Source of the DNA: JBMOLL01 sp049325415
GTDB lineage: Bacteria > Bacteroidota > Bacteroidia > Bacteroidales > GCA-2748055
DNA: 37,869 nt
Assembly (NCBI GenBank): GCA_049325415.1
Contig: JBMOLL010000119.1
Coordinates: forward strand, 1-37,869
Direction: 5' to 3'
Position numbers and translations under genes: made by a program. Shown one piece after another: positions 23,901 through 33,392 of this stretch. The notes beneath the pieces are model-generated. The model saw only the letters and a program-made list of their open reading frames with translations, did not search any database and was not told where the DNA came from. Position 1 is the stretch's first letter. Every line of letters begins with the position of its first letter.

Positions 23901-25424
23901 ATGAGCTCCTTCAGACAATTTTTTACAATGATCATCCTGGCTGTCTCCATTACGGCAGCACAGGGTTCTCCTTCAACCTATTTCGTCTCCCTTCAGGGCA
24001 ACGACAGTAACCCGGGAACTGAAGCCCAGCCCTTCAGGACCATTCCCAAAGCCGTCGGCGTGGCAGTGGCCGGCGATACCATCCTGGTCAGGGGCGGAAC
24101 CTATATCTCCACTACAACCATCAGCATTTCCAAAAGCGGAACAGCCGATAAATATTTTACGCTGAAGTCCTATCCCGGTGAAAGGGCTTTACTCAATTAT
24201 TCCACACAGGCAATGGGAAGCAGGGCAATAAGTCTTTCCGGAAGCTACTGGCATATTGAGGGATTTGATGTGTTCGGTGCCGGTGATAACGGATTGATGA
24301 TCAGCGGAGGCAGTCACAACAGGATCGTTAACTGCGCCTTTTACCGCAACAGGGATTCCGGCTTGCAAATGGGAAACGGGGCTTCCTACAATGAAGTGAT
24401 CAACTGTGACTCCTATTTCAATGCCGACCCAACCGATTACGGTGATGCCGATGGTTTTGCAGCCAAACTGGATGTGGGCGTTCAAAACTATTTCTACGGC
24501 TGCCGGTCGTGGAAGAACTGCGATGACGGCTGGGACGGCTATCTCCGAGGAGCCGACAATGTATCTACCATTCTTGAAAACTGCTGGGCCTTTGAAAACG
24601 GTTACCTGGAAGATGGTACCGATCCGGGAGCCCAGGCCAATGGGAACGGCTTTAAGATGGGAGGAAGTGATAATAAAGACCTGCGCCATGATTTTACGGT
24701 GAAAAACTGCCTGGCTTTTAATAACAAGGTCAAGGGTTTCGATCAGAACAACAATATGGGTTCCATGATCCTCTATAACTGCAGCAGTTTCAACAATGCA
24801 GGAGGAAATTACAAAATATCGCGGGCCCTGGCCGACGGTGAGGTGTTGATCATCAAAAACAGCCTGGTGCTGGGCGATCTCGGCAGTCTCGGTGATTTTG
24901 CCGTTCAGGAAGCTAACAGCTGGCTTCCGCCTTTCGAGTCGACAATTGAAGACTATATTTCTATCGATCCGGCAGCCGCCTACGGCCCCAGGAAAGCCGA
25001 CGGTTCGCTGCCCGACATCACCTTTATGCATCTGGCCGAAGGCAGCGATCTCATCGATGGTGGTGTGGATGTCGGTCTGCCTTTCGATGGCGAAGCCCCC
25101 GACCTTGGCTGCTTCGAAACGGTCGTTCCTGATGATCCCGATCCGACCGGAACAACCCTGACCCCGGCATTAACCTGTAAACTCTGGCCCAATCCGGCAT
25201 CCACATCTTGCATTGTAAACTATTCAACCGGTATCCGGGGTATGGTCAGTATTGTTTTGTTCGACCTTACCGGAAGGCAGGTGCTGAATGTTGATGCGGG
25301 GTATTCCGACGGTGGAAAGGGATCCGTTGTACTCGATCTGAGCTGCCTGCCCAAAGGTGTGTACATTTACCGGCTACAGGGAGGAAATACTGCCCTGGTT
25401 GCGGGAAAACTGCTTGTCAGATAA
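23901..25424 (+). CDS. Pectate lyase, PL9 family, with T9SS sorting domain
   Basis: A 507-aa secreted right-handed beta-helix enzyme. The ATG at 23901 gives a signal peptide (MSSFRQFFTMIILAVSITAA). The ATG at 23829 would add an Arg-rich leader and lies before a -7-like box (TAACCTTG, 23843-23850). PL9 features: DSNPGTEAQPFRTI near the start, GDADGFAAKL (Asp184), CDDGWDGY (Asp208, 209, 212) and NGNGFKMGG (Lys252). The four Asp match by spacing the calcium site of Pel9A, and the Lys its catalytic base, as I recall that structure. A T9SS domain begins at KLWPNPAST. It would cleave homogalacturonan by beta-elimination. No SusCD or other pectin genes are adjacent. Confidence 0.88.
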   Translation: MSSFRQFFTMIILAVSITAAQGSPSTYFVSLQGNDSNPGTEAQPFRTIPKAVGVAVAGDTILVRGGTYISTTTISISKSGTADKYFTLKSYPGERALLNYSTQAMGSRAISLSGSYWHIEGFDVFGAGDNGLMISGGSHNRIVNCAFYRNRDSGLQMGNGASYNEVINCDSYFNADPTDYGDADGFAAKLDVGVQNYFYGCRSWKNCDDGWDGYLRGADNVSTILENCWAFENGYLEDGTDPGAQANGNGFKMGGSDNKDLRHDFTVKNCLAFNNKVKGFDQNNNMGSMILYNCSSFNNAGGNYKISRALADGEVLIIKNSLVLGDLGSLGDFAVQEANSWLPPFESTIEDYISIDPAAAYGPRKADGSLPDITFMHLAEGSDLIDGGVDVGLPFDGEAPDLGCFETVVPDDPDPTGTTLTPALTCKLWPNPASTSCIVNYSTGIRGMVSIVLFDLTGRQVLNVDAGYSDGGKGSVVLDLSCLPKGVYIYRLQGGNTALVAGKLLVR

Positions 25425-25436
25425 GTCATTCCAGCA

Positions 25437-25856
25437 ATGAAAGAACCGGATATCCCCTTTAATTCCTATGTCGGACTCAGGAAAGGTGAAGCCGGAGATG
25501 GTTTTCTCCTCCGGCTCCCCTTTGAAAAAAAATATGAGAATCACCTGGGGACCTTTCATGCCAGCGCCCTGTTTACACTGGCAGAAGCTTCGGGAGGTGA
25601 ATTCCTGCTGAATGAATTCCGGGATCAGGATCTCGAAGCCATACCGGTGGTACGCCGGGCAACGGTCCGCTATAGCCGGCCAGCCACATCCGATGCAGGA
25701 TCAAGGGCATCATGGGTCGGAACCACAAAGGCCGATGTCGTTAAAGAACTGCAGGAAAAAAGGAGAAGCCTGTTTACGGTCAGGGTGGAAATTTTTACTC
25801 CGGATCAGCAAAAGATCATGACCGCCGATTTTGAATGGTTCGTCGCCCTGAAATAG
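25437..25856 (+). CDS. Hotdog-fold thioesterase-like protein (DUF4442-like)
   Basis: A 139-aa cytoplasmic protein with a PaaI/YiiD-C-like hotdog pattern: KKYENHLGTFHASALFTLAE around the long central helix, then RRATVRYSRPAT and a terminal TADFEWFVALK strand. Family members hydrolyse or bind acyl-CoA thioesters; the substrate is unknown. It starts 12 bp after the pectate lyase, so the two may be co-transcribed although no functional link is obvious. It converges with the CotH-like gene. Confidence 0.8.
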   Translation: MKEPDIPFNSYVGLRKGEAGDGFLLRLPFEKKYENHLGTFHASALFTLAEASGGEFLLNEFRDQDLEAIPVVRRATVRYSRPATSDAGSRASWVGTTKADVVKELQEKRRSLFTVRVEIFTPDQQKIMTADFEWFVALK

Positions 25857-25862
25857 CTGGTT

Positions 25863-28800
25863 TTATTTTACACTGATCACTACCTTGCCCGTCAGTTCCC
25901 CTGCCCTGAGCAGGTAAAAACCGTTCCTGAGTCCTCCCACCTGTATCCGTGTTAATCCGCCGTCCTCGGTAACACCTTTCCACACAGCCTTTCCCGACAG
26001 ATCGAACAGGGTAAGCTGACTTCCCGCGGGAAGATCGCAGCGCAGGTAAAACTCCGACGAAGCCGGGTTAGGATAGATCAGCAGGGAACTATCAGCCGGG
26101 TTCAATCCTGTATTGATCAGATGGTTGTAATCGGTGATACTCCAGTTTTTCCCGAAATGATTATCCAGATCGGTATCCGAAAGGCTGAGGACATCACCCG
26201 CTTCGGTAAGCACCGGCCAGGGCTCATCAGGTGAATAGGCAACCTTGTCCTGAACTATTCCGTATCGGTCGGTAAGGATGATCGCCTCTCCCTCATTGGC
26301 CAGTCCCCCCGAGGTCCACTGAAAGACAGGTGCCGGATAGGCATAGTGCGAAGGAGAACTGAGGTCCCTGGCGAGGTAAAGGTTCTTGCCGGAGCCAAGG
26401 ACAGTTCCTTCCGGAATGGTAAAAGAGAAAGCCTCACTTAGGGTATAGCCGGAAAGATCGACTTCGTCAGGTGCCGGATTAAAAATGGTGATAAACTCCG
26501 ATTTGTCCTTATCGCTCAGCGGATTATAGAAGATATGGCTGATCATAACCGGGGGATCAAAAGCAAAGGGAGAGAGGGAGGCGCCCAGGTCAACTGTTTC
26601 TCCATTCTCCAAACCCGCACCGATACAGGGCGAATTATCCGCCAGACTGAAATTAAAACGGGAAGGAGCAGCGAAGCGGGGATCATCAAAAAGATTGCCT
26701 TCATCGCCGGGAAGCATATCGTTATCAGAAAGATTGTAGCTAAGGCTGATTGTCGATCTCCGGTCGGATGACCAGCTGGCCTGGACCGAGTTCGAAAGGA
26801 TGCTGTTGATTACGGTTGCATTTCCGCCTGCACTTCCTGCATTCTTTTCAAAACAGGCAACGGGGGTTCCCACGTTATAGAAGGTGCAATGATCCACGAG
26901 CACATGACAGGAATCCTTAAGTCCGAGACCCAGGTTGCAGCTGATAAAGAGGTTGTTGATCACCTTTGCGGTGGATTTCTGTCCGACCGAGACACCTTTA
27001 TCCGTGATATTGTAGATCACATTCCCCTCTATCAGGATGTTCTCTGCCCGCTCCCCGATATCGATGGCATCACTGTTGAATCCTTTCAGATCGCGGATCG
27101 TGCAGTTACGGATAATCCCGTTCACCACATCATCATAGTCGATCGCATCCGTATCGGGCTTATCATTCCCAATGAAAATACAGTTTTCAACCCTGGCTGT
27201 CCCGTATTTTACATTAATCAGGTCGCCTGTGATGTCTGAATGCAACGAACTGTTCGTCATCACGATATCGGAATACCTTGCTGCCACAGGATTCCTGCCA
27301 ATATCAGTGATATCGGCATGATCGATCCTCAGTCGGGCTTTAAAGGCAGAAACTGCTGCCACGGCATTGAACTGTCCGGGACCATGTGAGGCCTTTTCAA
27401 TCCTCACCCAGGTTAAAAGGGAGGTATCAGGGGATTCCTGGAAGAACAGCGCTCCCCAGTTCTCCCTGTACTGCGGATTCAGTGTGAAGAGCACCGGTTT
27501 TTCTTCCGTACCATTCACCAGCATCCTGCCGAAGGTATAGACCGAAGCCTCTGAAGGCATCTGTACCTCAACCCCGGCTTCGACAGTCAATGTCGCCCCC
27601 GGCAACACCACCACGTCACCCTGTGCCATCCAGGGAGAGCAGGCTGCATCCAGGGTGAAATCCGTTTCAATGGTATCGGGGATGATACAGGCTCCGCTTG
27701 GTTCATAGTCGGCCAGTAAGGAAGTGGCTCCGTTCAGGGTAAAAGTCCAGTCTGCATCCGTTGAGAGATAGCCCGCGCTGCTGCTTCCCAGCGCCAGCAG
27801 CTCCAGGTTAAAACTGAAATCGCTGCTGGTCGGGCCGCTCTGGTGGATCTCAACAGCAAGGGTATTCGTCCCTGCATGCAACAAGGACTTTTCGATGCTG
27901 TACTGGTTCCAGGCCGACTCCTCGGAGCCGCCGACGCTTGAAAGCGCTTCGGTCCGGTAGCCAATGGCTCCGCCCGGCATATTCGAACGCGCGACCTCTG
28001 TACCGTTCACATAGATCACCGCTCCGTCGTCACGTACGAGGTTGATGAGGAAACTGAGCGCATCCAGATCAGCCGATGTAAGCTCAAAGGTCTTTCTGAA
28101 ATAAGTTGTGATGAATTTATTGGAAGAATTGCCACCGAACGACACCACGGTAGCTTCGTCGCCGTCGCCATACCCCAGTTCAGCGTAACCCGATTTCCAT
28201 GAGGCATCACTGAATCCTTCCTCTTTCCAGGCTGTCCCCTGATCGCTGCCGTTATCGAGATAGCGCCAGTTACTCCCGGCGGCAACCACGGTCTGCGGGT
28301 TCAGCTCTTTCCATCCGCGAAATACATAGCCGGGACGGTCAACGGCTTCCAGGGCGATCTCCAGTCCGTCGGGATACAACCCGCTCCAACGGCTGTCCGG
28401 TATCTTCAAACCGTTAAAATAGATCATGCCACCGTCGTGCGGGGAGACGAAAAGAGACAGAAGTACACTCTGATCAAAGCCATAACCGGTGAGATCGTCG
28501 AGCACGACAGAGGGACGGGCTTCCACAAAAGCCCGGAGCTGATCGACTTCTTCATACCAGTATGACATCGAAGGGATTGCATCGCCGTAGGAAGAAGTGG
28601 TTCCCTGCCAGCGATCAATATGATAGGGCATTTCGGCTTCGATATCGGCCATATGTTTGTCGATAAGCCGGTTCATCTGTAACGGGTGAAAAGTAACAAA
28701 TAAATGATCGGCGAGCTTTTTCCCGAAATACGCCCGGTAGCCGTCATTCTCCAGCAGTTCCTTCAGAGGCAGCACACCCTGTCCGGTGTAATAATTGATG

Positions 28801-30356
28801 AGGTAACCATCGGTGCTGAAGAAACCGCGGTCGAGGTCCATGACCACCCAGCGCCATTTGCCTCCCTCCTTCGGCTTCCAGCACATCACATTATGGGATA
28901 TGGAGGTATTCGCCAGGGCAACTTCGGATACAGCCAGATTTGTGAAATTTTCAATATCCATCAGCTCCGCCACAGCATCGTAATTCGACTGAACAGAAAG
29001 ATCGCGTTCAAGAACCGTAAGGAACTCATTATAGGCATCCAGGTCTCCCTCCTCGGCAAAATCCTCATTCTCTATGAGGTCGAAGGTTCCCGGTGCAAGG
29101 CCGTAATTCCCGACAATATATCCGTTATCCACTTTTTCACGGATGTTGTGAATTCCCATATACTGTCCGTTCACGTAGACAATGGAAGGACGGAATGCCA
29201 TAATATCCAGATCCATGTAACGCTGGATGGCATCGTGGCCCAGCATGTCCCGGAACAGGGTATAGCTCCAGTCGCTGCCGGAAGCACGGAGGGCAAAATC
29301 TTCGAAGTCGGTGCGGCTTTTTTCAAAAAACAAGGGGTAAGACAGACTCCCTTCGCCATACTGCTTCCGGAAATAGACCCCGAGCATTTTCTGTGGTAAC
29401 TGCCAGGAATACAGTCCATTGACTTTAATTCCGGCAGGCAGGTTAAATGCTGCCCTGTCACTCCCGTTATTTTCAAATAACTCAATATTTACCGGAACTT
29501 CCCAGTCGGGTTTGAAATCCTGGACATAGATCCCGGTCTGTGGATCCCAGAAATTTTCCGGTTCGGTGGCGATGGAGACCAGGGGAAGGTCTCTCAGGGA
29601 ATAATTCTCATCCATCATATAGCTGTGCGTGATCACCGTTCCCGGGATCAGACCCGGCAGAAAGACCCTGGCACGAAGCACTGTAGTTGAACTGATATTC
29701 AGCGGGGCGGTATAGGCGGGTGAGTTTTCTGTCGGCCTTGAGCCATCGGTAGTATAACGGATCGTACCACCAAGGACAGAGGAAAGCTCAAGGCTCAGCG
29801 GACCGCTGAACACTCCTCCGAGAATGGAAAAATCAGGAACGGCTTCAACGAAACCGGGATAGGCAGTAGTGGTATTCGAACTGCCCGGAGTGGGTTCGGT
29901 AAAAAATCCCCAGACAGGATCACCATCATGCTGTCTGCCATAGGAAATATTGGTCATCTGCAAACCAAAGCTGAGGCTGTCCTCAAGTGTCCCGTCGGGT
30001 GTATAAAGTCCGATCTGCTCGCCATCCTTCGACAGTCCGAAGGAAGTATGCAGAAGTGTGTCACGGCTGTCGGTCCAGATAAGAAGAAAAGCACCTGCCG
30101 CAATATTGACATGGACCGGTACCTGCCATTTATCAGGATTGGAAAGGTTATCGGTAAGATAAAAGTGATAAAGGTCGACGGGCTGGTTCCCGGCATTGTA
30201 CAGTTCAATCCAGTCGGCATCATCGCCAAAATCAGGATCATCGATCACGTTCACATTTGAGGCAGAAAACTCATTGATCACCAGCTGTCCCCTGACCCCG
30301 ACAGGGCAAAAGACCAGGAGGATAGCGATCAGCCCCGGTAAACAATTTGATTTCAT
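25863..30356 (-). CDS. Giant CotH / lamin-tail / beta-helix T9SS protein
   Basis: A 1497-aa exported protein; the ATG at 30356 gives a signal peptide (MKSNCLPGLIAILLVFCPVG). Order: lamin-tail domain (about 25-135, VINEFSASN, DWIELYNAGNQPVDL); chitobiase-C-like beta domain (about 190-245, IRYTTDGSRPTENSPAY); CotH kinase-like domain (about 270-610, LRASGSDWSYTLFRDMLG, VYVNGQYMGIHNIREKVD, RWVVMDLDRGFF with the DxD); PA14/jelly-roll-like domain (WRYLDNGSDQGTAWKE); beta-helix repeats (DYDDVVNGIIRNCTIRDL); a second lamin-tail domain (SEFITIFNPAPDEVDLSG); and a T9SS domain at LLIYPNPASSEF. CotH proteins are atypical kinases in spores. A surface role here is inferred. Confidence 0.88.
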   Translation of the reverse strand: MKSNCLPGLIAILLVFCPVGVRGQLVINEFSASNVNVIDDPDFGDDADWIELYNAGNQPVDLYHFYLTDNLSNPDKWQVPVHVNIAAGAFLLIWTDSRDTLLHTSFGLSKDGEQIGLYTPDGTLEDSLSFGLQMTNISYGRQHDGDPVWGFFTEPTPGSSNTTTAYPGFVEAVPDFSILGGVFSGPLSLELSSVLGGTIRYTTDGSRPTENSPAYTAPLNISSTTVLRARVFLPGLIPGTVITHSYMMDENYSLRDLPLVSIATEPENFWDPQTGIYVQDFKPDWEVPVNIELFENNGSDRAAFNLPAGIKVNGLYSWQLPQKMLGVYFRKQYGEGSLSYPLFFEKSRTDFEDFALRASGSDWSYTLFRDMLGHDAIQRYMDLDIMAFRPSIVYVNGQYMGIHNIREKVDNGYIVGNYGLAPGTFDLIENEDFAEEGDLDAYNEFLTVLERDLSVQSNYDAVAELMDIENFTNLAVSEVALANTSISHNVMCWKPKEGGKWRWVVMDLDRGFFSTDGYLINYYTGQGVLPLKELLENDGYRAYFGKKLADHLFVTFHPLQMNRLIDKHMADIEAEMPYHIDRWQGTTSSYGDAIPSMSYWYEEVDQLRAFVEARPSVVLDDLTGYGFDQSVLLSLFVSPHDGGMIYFNGLKIPDSRWSGLYPDGLEIALEAVDRPGYVFRGWKELNPQTVVAAGSNWRYLDNGSDQGTAWKEEGFSDASWKSGYAELGYGDGDEATVVSFGGNSSNKFITTYFRKTFELTSADLDALSFLINLVRDDGAVIYVNGTEVARSNMPGGAIGYRTEALSSVGGSEESAWNQYSIEKSLLHAGTNTLAVEIHQSGPTSSDFSFNLELLALGSSSAGYLSTDADWTFTLNGATSLLADYEPSGACIIPDTIETDFTLDAACSPWMAQGDVVVLPGATLTVEAGVEVQMPSEASVYTFGRMLVNGTEEKPVLFTLNPQYRENWGALFFQESPDTSLLTWVRIEKASHGPGQFNAVAAVSAFKARLRIDHADITDIGRNPVAARYSDIVMTNSSLHSDITGDLINVKYGTARVENCIFIGNDKPDTDAIDYDDVVNGIIRNCTIRDLKGFNSDAIDIGERAENILIEGNVIYNITDKGVSVGQKSTAKVINNLFISCNLGLGLKDSCHVLVDHCTFYNVGTPVACFEKNAGSAGGNATVINSILSNSVQASWSSDRRSTISLSYNLSDNDMLPGDEGNLFDDPRFAAPSRFNFSLADNSPCIGAGLENGETVDLGASLSPFAFDPPVMISHIFYNPLSDKDKSEFITIFNPAPDEVDLSGYTLSEAFSFTIPEGTVLGSGKNLYLARDLSSPSHYAYPAPVFQWTSGGLANEGEAIILTDRYGIVQDKVAYSPDEPWPVLTEAGDVLSLSDTDLDNHFGKNWSITDYNHLINTGLNPADSSLLIYPNPASSEFYLRCDLPAGSQLTLFDLSGKAVWKGVTEDGGLTRIQVGGLRNGFYLLRAGELTGKVVISVK

Positions 30357-30407
30357 GAAAAACAAACGACTTTCAAAACTAAAACGAAATCCTGGCAAAA
30401 TGGTTGC

Positions 30408-30438
30408 GAAATGTAAGCATTATATGGCAGTTTTCAAA
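30408..30438 (-). promoter_or_regulatory. Promoter of the CotH-like gene
   Basis: On the minus strand, TTTG (plus-strand 30435-30438), a 19-nt spacer and TACATTTC (30408-30415), one mismatch from TAnnTTTG. It lies about 50 bp upstream of the ATG at 30356. Confidence 0.5.
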
Positions 30439-30520
30439 TATTCACAAATCCATCGATGCTTTACAAAACCCAATCTCTCCCACAATCGCTGCTCACTCAG
30501 CACCGCGGATAGGACAGAGC

Positions 30521-30528
30521 TATCTTTG
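30521..30528 (+). promoter_or_regulatory. -7 box upstream of the serine hydrolase gene
   Basis: TATCTTTG, an exact TAnnTTTG, about 110 bp before the ATG at 30637. No TTTG is found at -33. The leader would be about 100 nt. Confidence 0.4.
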
Positions 30529-30636
30529 TGTGATCATTCCCGGATGTTACCTGCTTTGTGCCACACCCATCCCCCGTATCCCAACTTTTATTACCTTTAC
30601 CCTTATGTTCGATTTACCAGTTAAAAACCACCATTT

Positions 30637-32244
30637 ATGAACTACCCGGGATTCTTCACTCACAGGGAACGGAAAAGCAATTTGCAGCTTTGGTCCTTCC
30701 TGATTCTTATTCTTCTTCCCCTGCTCCTGGCAACAGGATGCGGAAAAAAATCCGCTGCAGACGGTTCCCTTCCTCGCAGCACCCCCGATGCCGAAGGTTT
30801 TTCGGCTCAGGCCATACTTGATTTCATCGATGCAGCCGAAGCCAGCGGCGAGGAACTGCACAGTTTCATGATCCTGCGTCACGGTAAGGTGCTCTCGGAA
30901 GGATTCTGGGCACCCTATCGCCCCGAACTGAAGAACACCCTTTATTCTGTGAGCAAAAGTTTCACCTCAACGGCCATTGGCTTTGCCGTAAATGAAGGCC
31001 TGCTTACTGTTAACGATAAGGTAATCTCCTTTTTCCCTGAAGATCTCCCCGATTCCATCAGCCCGAACCTGGCAGATATGGAGATCCGCGACCTGCTCTG
31101 CATGTCGGCCGGACAGCAGCCCGAACCCACCTACTCCATGCTCGCCACGGACAACTGGGTGAAAAGTTTCCTTGCCCAGCCGGTACCGAATGTACCCGGA
31201 ACCGTATTCCTTTACAATTCTGCTGCCACTTATATGCTTTCAGCCATCATCAGCAAGGTCACGGGGGAGAATGTCCTGGACTACCTGACCCCGCGCCTGT
31301 TCGAACCGCTGGGGATTGAAGGCATGGACTGGGAAACCGATCCGAAAGGGATCTGTACCGGTGGCTGGGGACTACGGATCAAAACGGAAGATATGGCCAA
31401 ATTTGGCCAGCTCTACCTGCAGAAAGGCCAGTGGAACGGGAAACAGGTGGTTCCTGAAGCCTGGGTTGACGAGGCGACGAGCCTGAAGATCATGCAACAT
31501 CCGGATATGAGCGAAGAGGACCGTTCCACAAGCGACTGGGAACAGGGCTATTGCTATAAATTCTGGCGTTCCAGGCATAACTCATATCGCGCCGACGGAG
31601 CCTATGGTCAGTTCATCCTCATCCTTCCCGAATACGATGCAGTGATTATCATGACCGCCGAGGCAAAGGATCTGCAGAAGGAGCTGAACCTCGCCTGGGA
31701 CTACCTGCTCCCCGGCTTTAAGGACGGACCGGTAAGCAACGATCAGGAAGTACTGGCACGGCTGGAGGAGAAGATTAAAAAGCTCTCGGTGAAGATCCCG
31801 CAGAATGAGGCCGGCGCCGATTTCAACAAACTGATCGACGGACACACCTACGCCTTTATCCCCGAAGGTGAAGGAGAACCCCAGTCCTATGCCTTCCTGT
31901 TTGGTGAAAACAAATGTTACATGACAAAAACCACCAGTGCCGGCAAAAGCATCCCCTATACCTATGGTTCGGGAAGCTGGACCGACGGGGAGAATGTCTC
32001 CTACGGACCAAGATTGCTTGCGCAACCCGGAGCCGATACTTCGGTAAGCGTAAGTTTTGCCGTTGCAGGGGCCTACAGCTGGAGCGCCGATACCACCCTT
32101 ACACTGGCTCTCAGGTATATCGAAAGCCCGCACACCGAATACCAGCTGTTCCATTTCTCCGGACAAAAGGTCACGCTTGAAAAATGGAACAGCCGTACGG
32201 GCCGGGACAATCATACCCTGAGCGAAGGTAAACTCGCTGAATAG
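30637..32244 (+). CDS. Serine hydrolase lipoprotein (class C beta-lactamase fold)
   Basis: A 535-aa envelope lipoprotein with lipobox LLATGC (Cys35). The penicillin-binding/beta-lactamase fold is shown by S104-V-S-K107 in TLYSVSKSFTS, the Tyr motif FLYNSAATYMLS (Tyr193) and GGWGLRIKTEDMAKFGQLYL. A C-terminal extension of about 140 residues forms an additional beta-rich domain. These proteins (EstB/PBP4* type) are esterases or peptidases more often than beta-lactamases; the substrate is unknown. An all-periplasmic location is expected. Monocistronic. Confidence 0.9.
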   Translation: MNYPGFFTHRERKSNLQLWSFLILILLPLLLATGCGKKSAADGSLPRSTPDAEGFSAQAILDFIDAAEASGEELHSFMILRHGKVLSEGFWAPYRPELKNTLYSVSKSFTSTAIGFAVNEGLLTVNDKVISFFPEDLPDSISPNLADMEIRDLLCMSAGQQPEPTYSMLATDNWVKSFLAQPVPNVPGTVFLYNSAATYMLSAIISKVTGENVLDYLTPRLFEPLGIEGMDWETDPKGICTGGWGLRIKTEDMAKFGQLYLQKGQWNGKQVVPEAWVDEATSLKIMQHPDMSEEDRSTSDWEQGYCYKFWRSRHNSYRADGAYGQFILILPEYDAVIIMTAEAKDLQKELNLAWDYLLPGFKDGPVSNDQEVLARLEEKIKKLSVKIPQNEAGADFNKLIDGHTYAFIPEGEGEPQSYAFLFGENKCYMTKTTSAGKSIPYTYGSGSWTDGENVSYGPRLLAQPGADTSVSVSFAVAGAYSWSADTTLTLALRYIESPHTEYQLFHFSGQKVTLEKWNSRTGRDNHTLSEGKLAE

Positions 32245-32274
32245 ACTTCCGGTAATGCAGGTCGGGCGGTGACG

Positions 32275-32994
32275 CTAAAACTTCATCGCCAGTCCGACCT
32301 CATTACCATTCATAAAGAGCTGGAAGTTGAGTGTCTCAGGTTTACTGATCTCTCCATTGTAGGTCTCAACAGCCTTGCTGGAGCGGGAATGACCGATGAC
32401 ACCGAAGGTGATCCATCCCGCAACGAAGCCCCCCATGGTGATCAGCCCTTTCTTGGCTACCTCGTTCTTGGCTGCAAGGTCATCGAGCGGACGCATGATG
32501 AGCGCCGTGACAATACCTGTCCCGATCACCGACCACTGACAGATGCCCCCGAGGATTTTGAATGATTGCCCCTGATTGTAATACTTCAGGGGAAGGGGAT
32601 GCGTGGCAAACAGAGTTCGGACTTCCGTATCGTTCAGGGCTCGGCCATCCATTTTTATTCCTCCCTGGTAGATCAGGTAATGTGGTCCATTATCTGCAGG
32701 AGCAAGCGAAGGTGTAATGGATGGAGTGGCCACGACCGGAGTTTCAGTTTCACCGAAAACATCTCTGGTCCCATTGGCATACTTGATCATAAAGACCCTG
32801 TTTTTTTCGATCGAATAAACAGGTCCGGAAGGATTATCAAAACGATGATATTTGATCACATCAATCCCGACTTCACTGACGAGGGACTGGATCTCATCAC
32901 CATTTCGCAGGATTATAACATCCTGTGCAGCAGCAGGGATCAGCATGGCAAACAGCAATGCCAGCGGGAGGAGAGAGAATTTTCTTACTTTCAT
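32275..32994 (-). CDS. Exported hypothetical protein (NGDEIQ...NPSGP type)
   Basis: A 239-aa exported protein with a signal peptide (MKVRKFSLLPLALLFAMLIP, AAAQ). The N-terminal 70 residues carry DVIILRNGDEIQSLV and VIKYHRFDNPSGPVYSI, then VFMIKYANGTRD, a small beta module I recall from many Bacteroidota proteins of unknown role. The C-terminal half has two hydrophobic segments (GTGIVTALIM; LITMGGFVAGWITFGVIG), so it may be membrane-anchored. It converges with the serine hydrolase gene at a 30-bp gap. Confidence 0.75.
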   Translation of the reverse strand: MKVRKFSLLPLALLFAMLIPAAAQDVIILRNGDEIQSLVSEVGIDVIKYHRFDNPSGPVYSIEKNRVFMIKYANGTRDVFGETETPVVATPSITPSLAPADNGPHYLIYQGGIKMDGRALNDTEVRTLFATHPLPLKYYNQGQSFKILGGICQWSVIGTGIVTALIMRPLDDLAAKNEVAKKGLITMGGFVAGWITFGVIGHSRSSKAVETYNGEISKPETLNFQLFMNGNEVGLAMKF

Positions 32995-33250
32995 AGCCTT
33001 GGCAATTAAAGTTTAGTCTGGAAAACACTATAATGTACCGGACAGAACCGGTCCAATATCCTATCCCTGATACAGCAATGCTCAAATGTATATAAGTTTT
33101 AAATCGGGTGTCCCGGAATTCTTCCTTTTTAAAAACATTTACAGCAGGAAGTACTGTTGACAGAAATTGTTAAAAAATCGGGAATTCAAAGGCATAATAG
33201 CCTCCTTTACCTGCTTGTAATCAGGCCTTAATAAATTGACGGAAAATTCA

Positions 33251-33282
33251 CTTGTTAAAAATAAAACAATCCGCTATCTTCC
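33251..33282 (+). promoter_or_regulatory. Candidate promoter in the 33.0-33.4 kb gap
   Basis: CTTG (33251-33254), a 20-nt spacer and TATCTTCC (33275-33282), each with one or two mismatches to TTTG/TAnnTTTG. It would drive the membrane-protein/TrpF-like pair from a leader of about 100 nt. Otherwise the 398-bp gap from 32995 to 33392 shows no gene or repeat. Confidence 0.35.
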
Positions 33283-33392
33283 CTCGTATGATAAACAGTG
33301 TCCGGATTGAAAAGGTTAAAGTTGGAAAAAGCTGATTATCAAAGGTGCTGAATACCGGCAACAGCAATTTTTACTGACTAAAACAATTACAG

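Noticed and set aside
24189..25031. 280-aa antisense frame in the pectate lyase gene
   Set aside because: Shadow of the conserved PL9 helix; no independent evidence.
28704..29399. 231-aa plus-strand frame in the CotH-like gene
   Set aside because: Antisense to the CotH catalytic region, with no promoter or motif.
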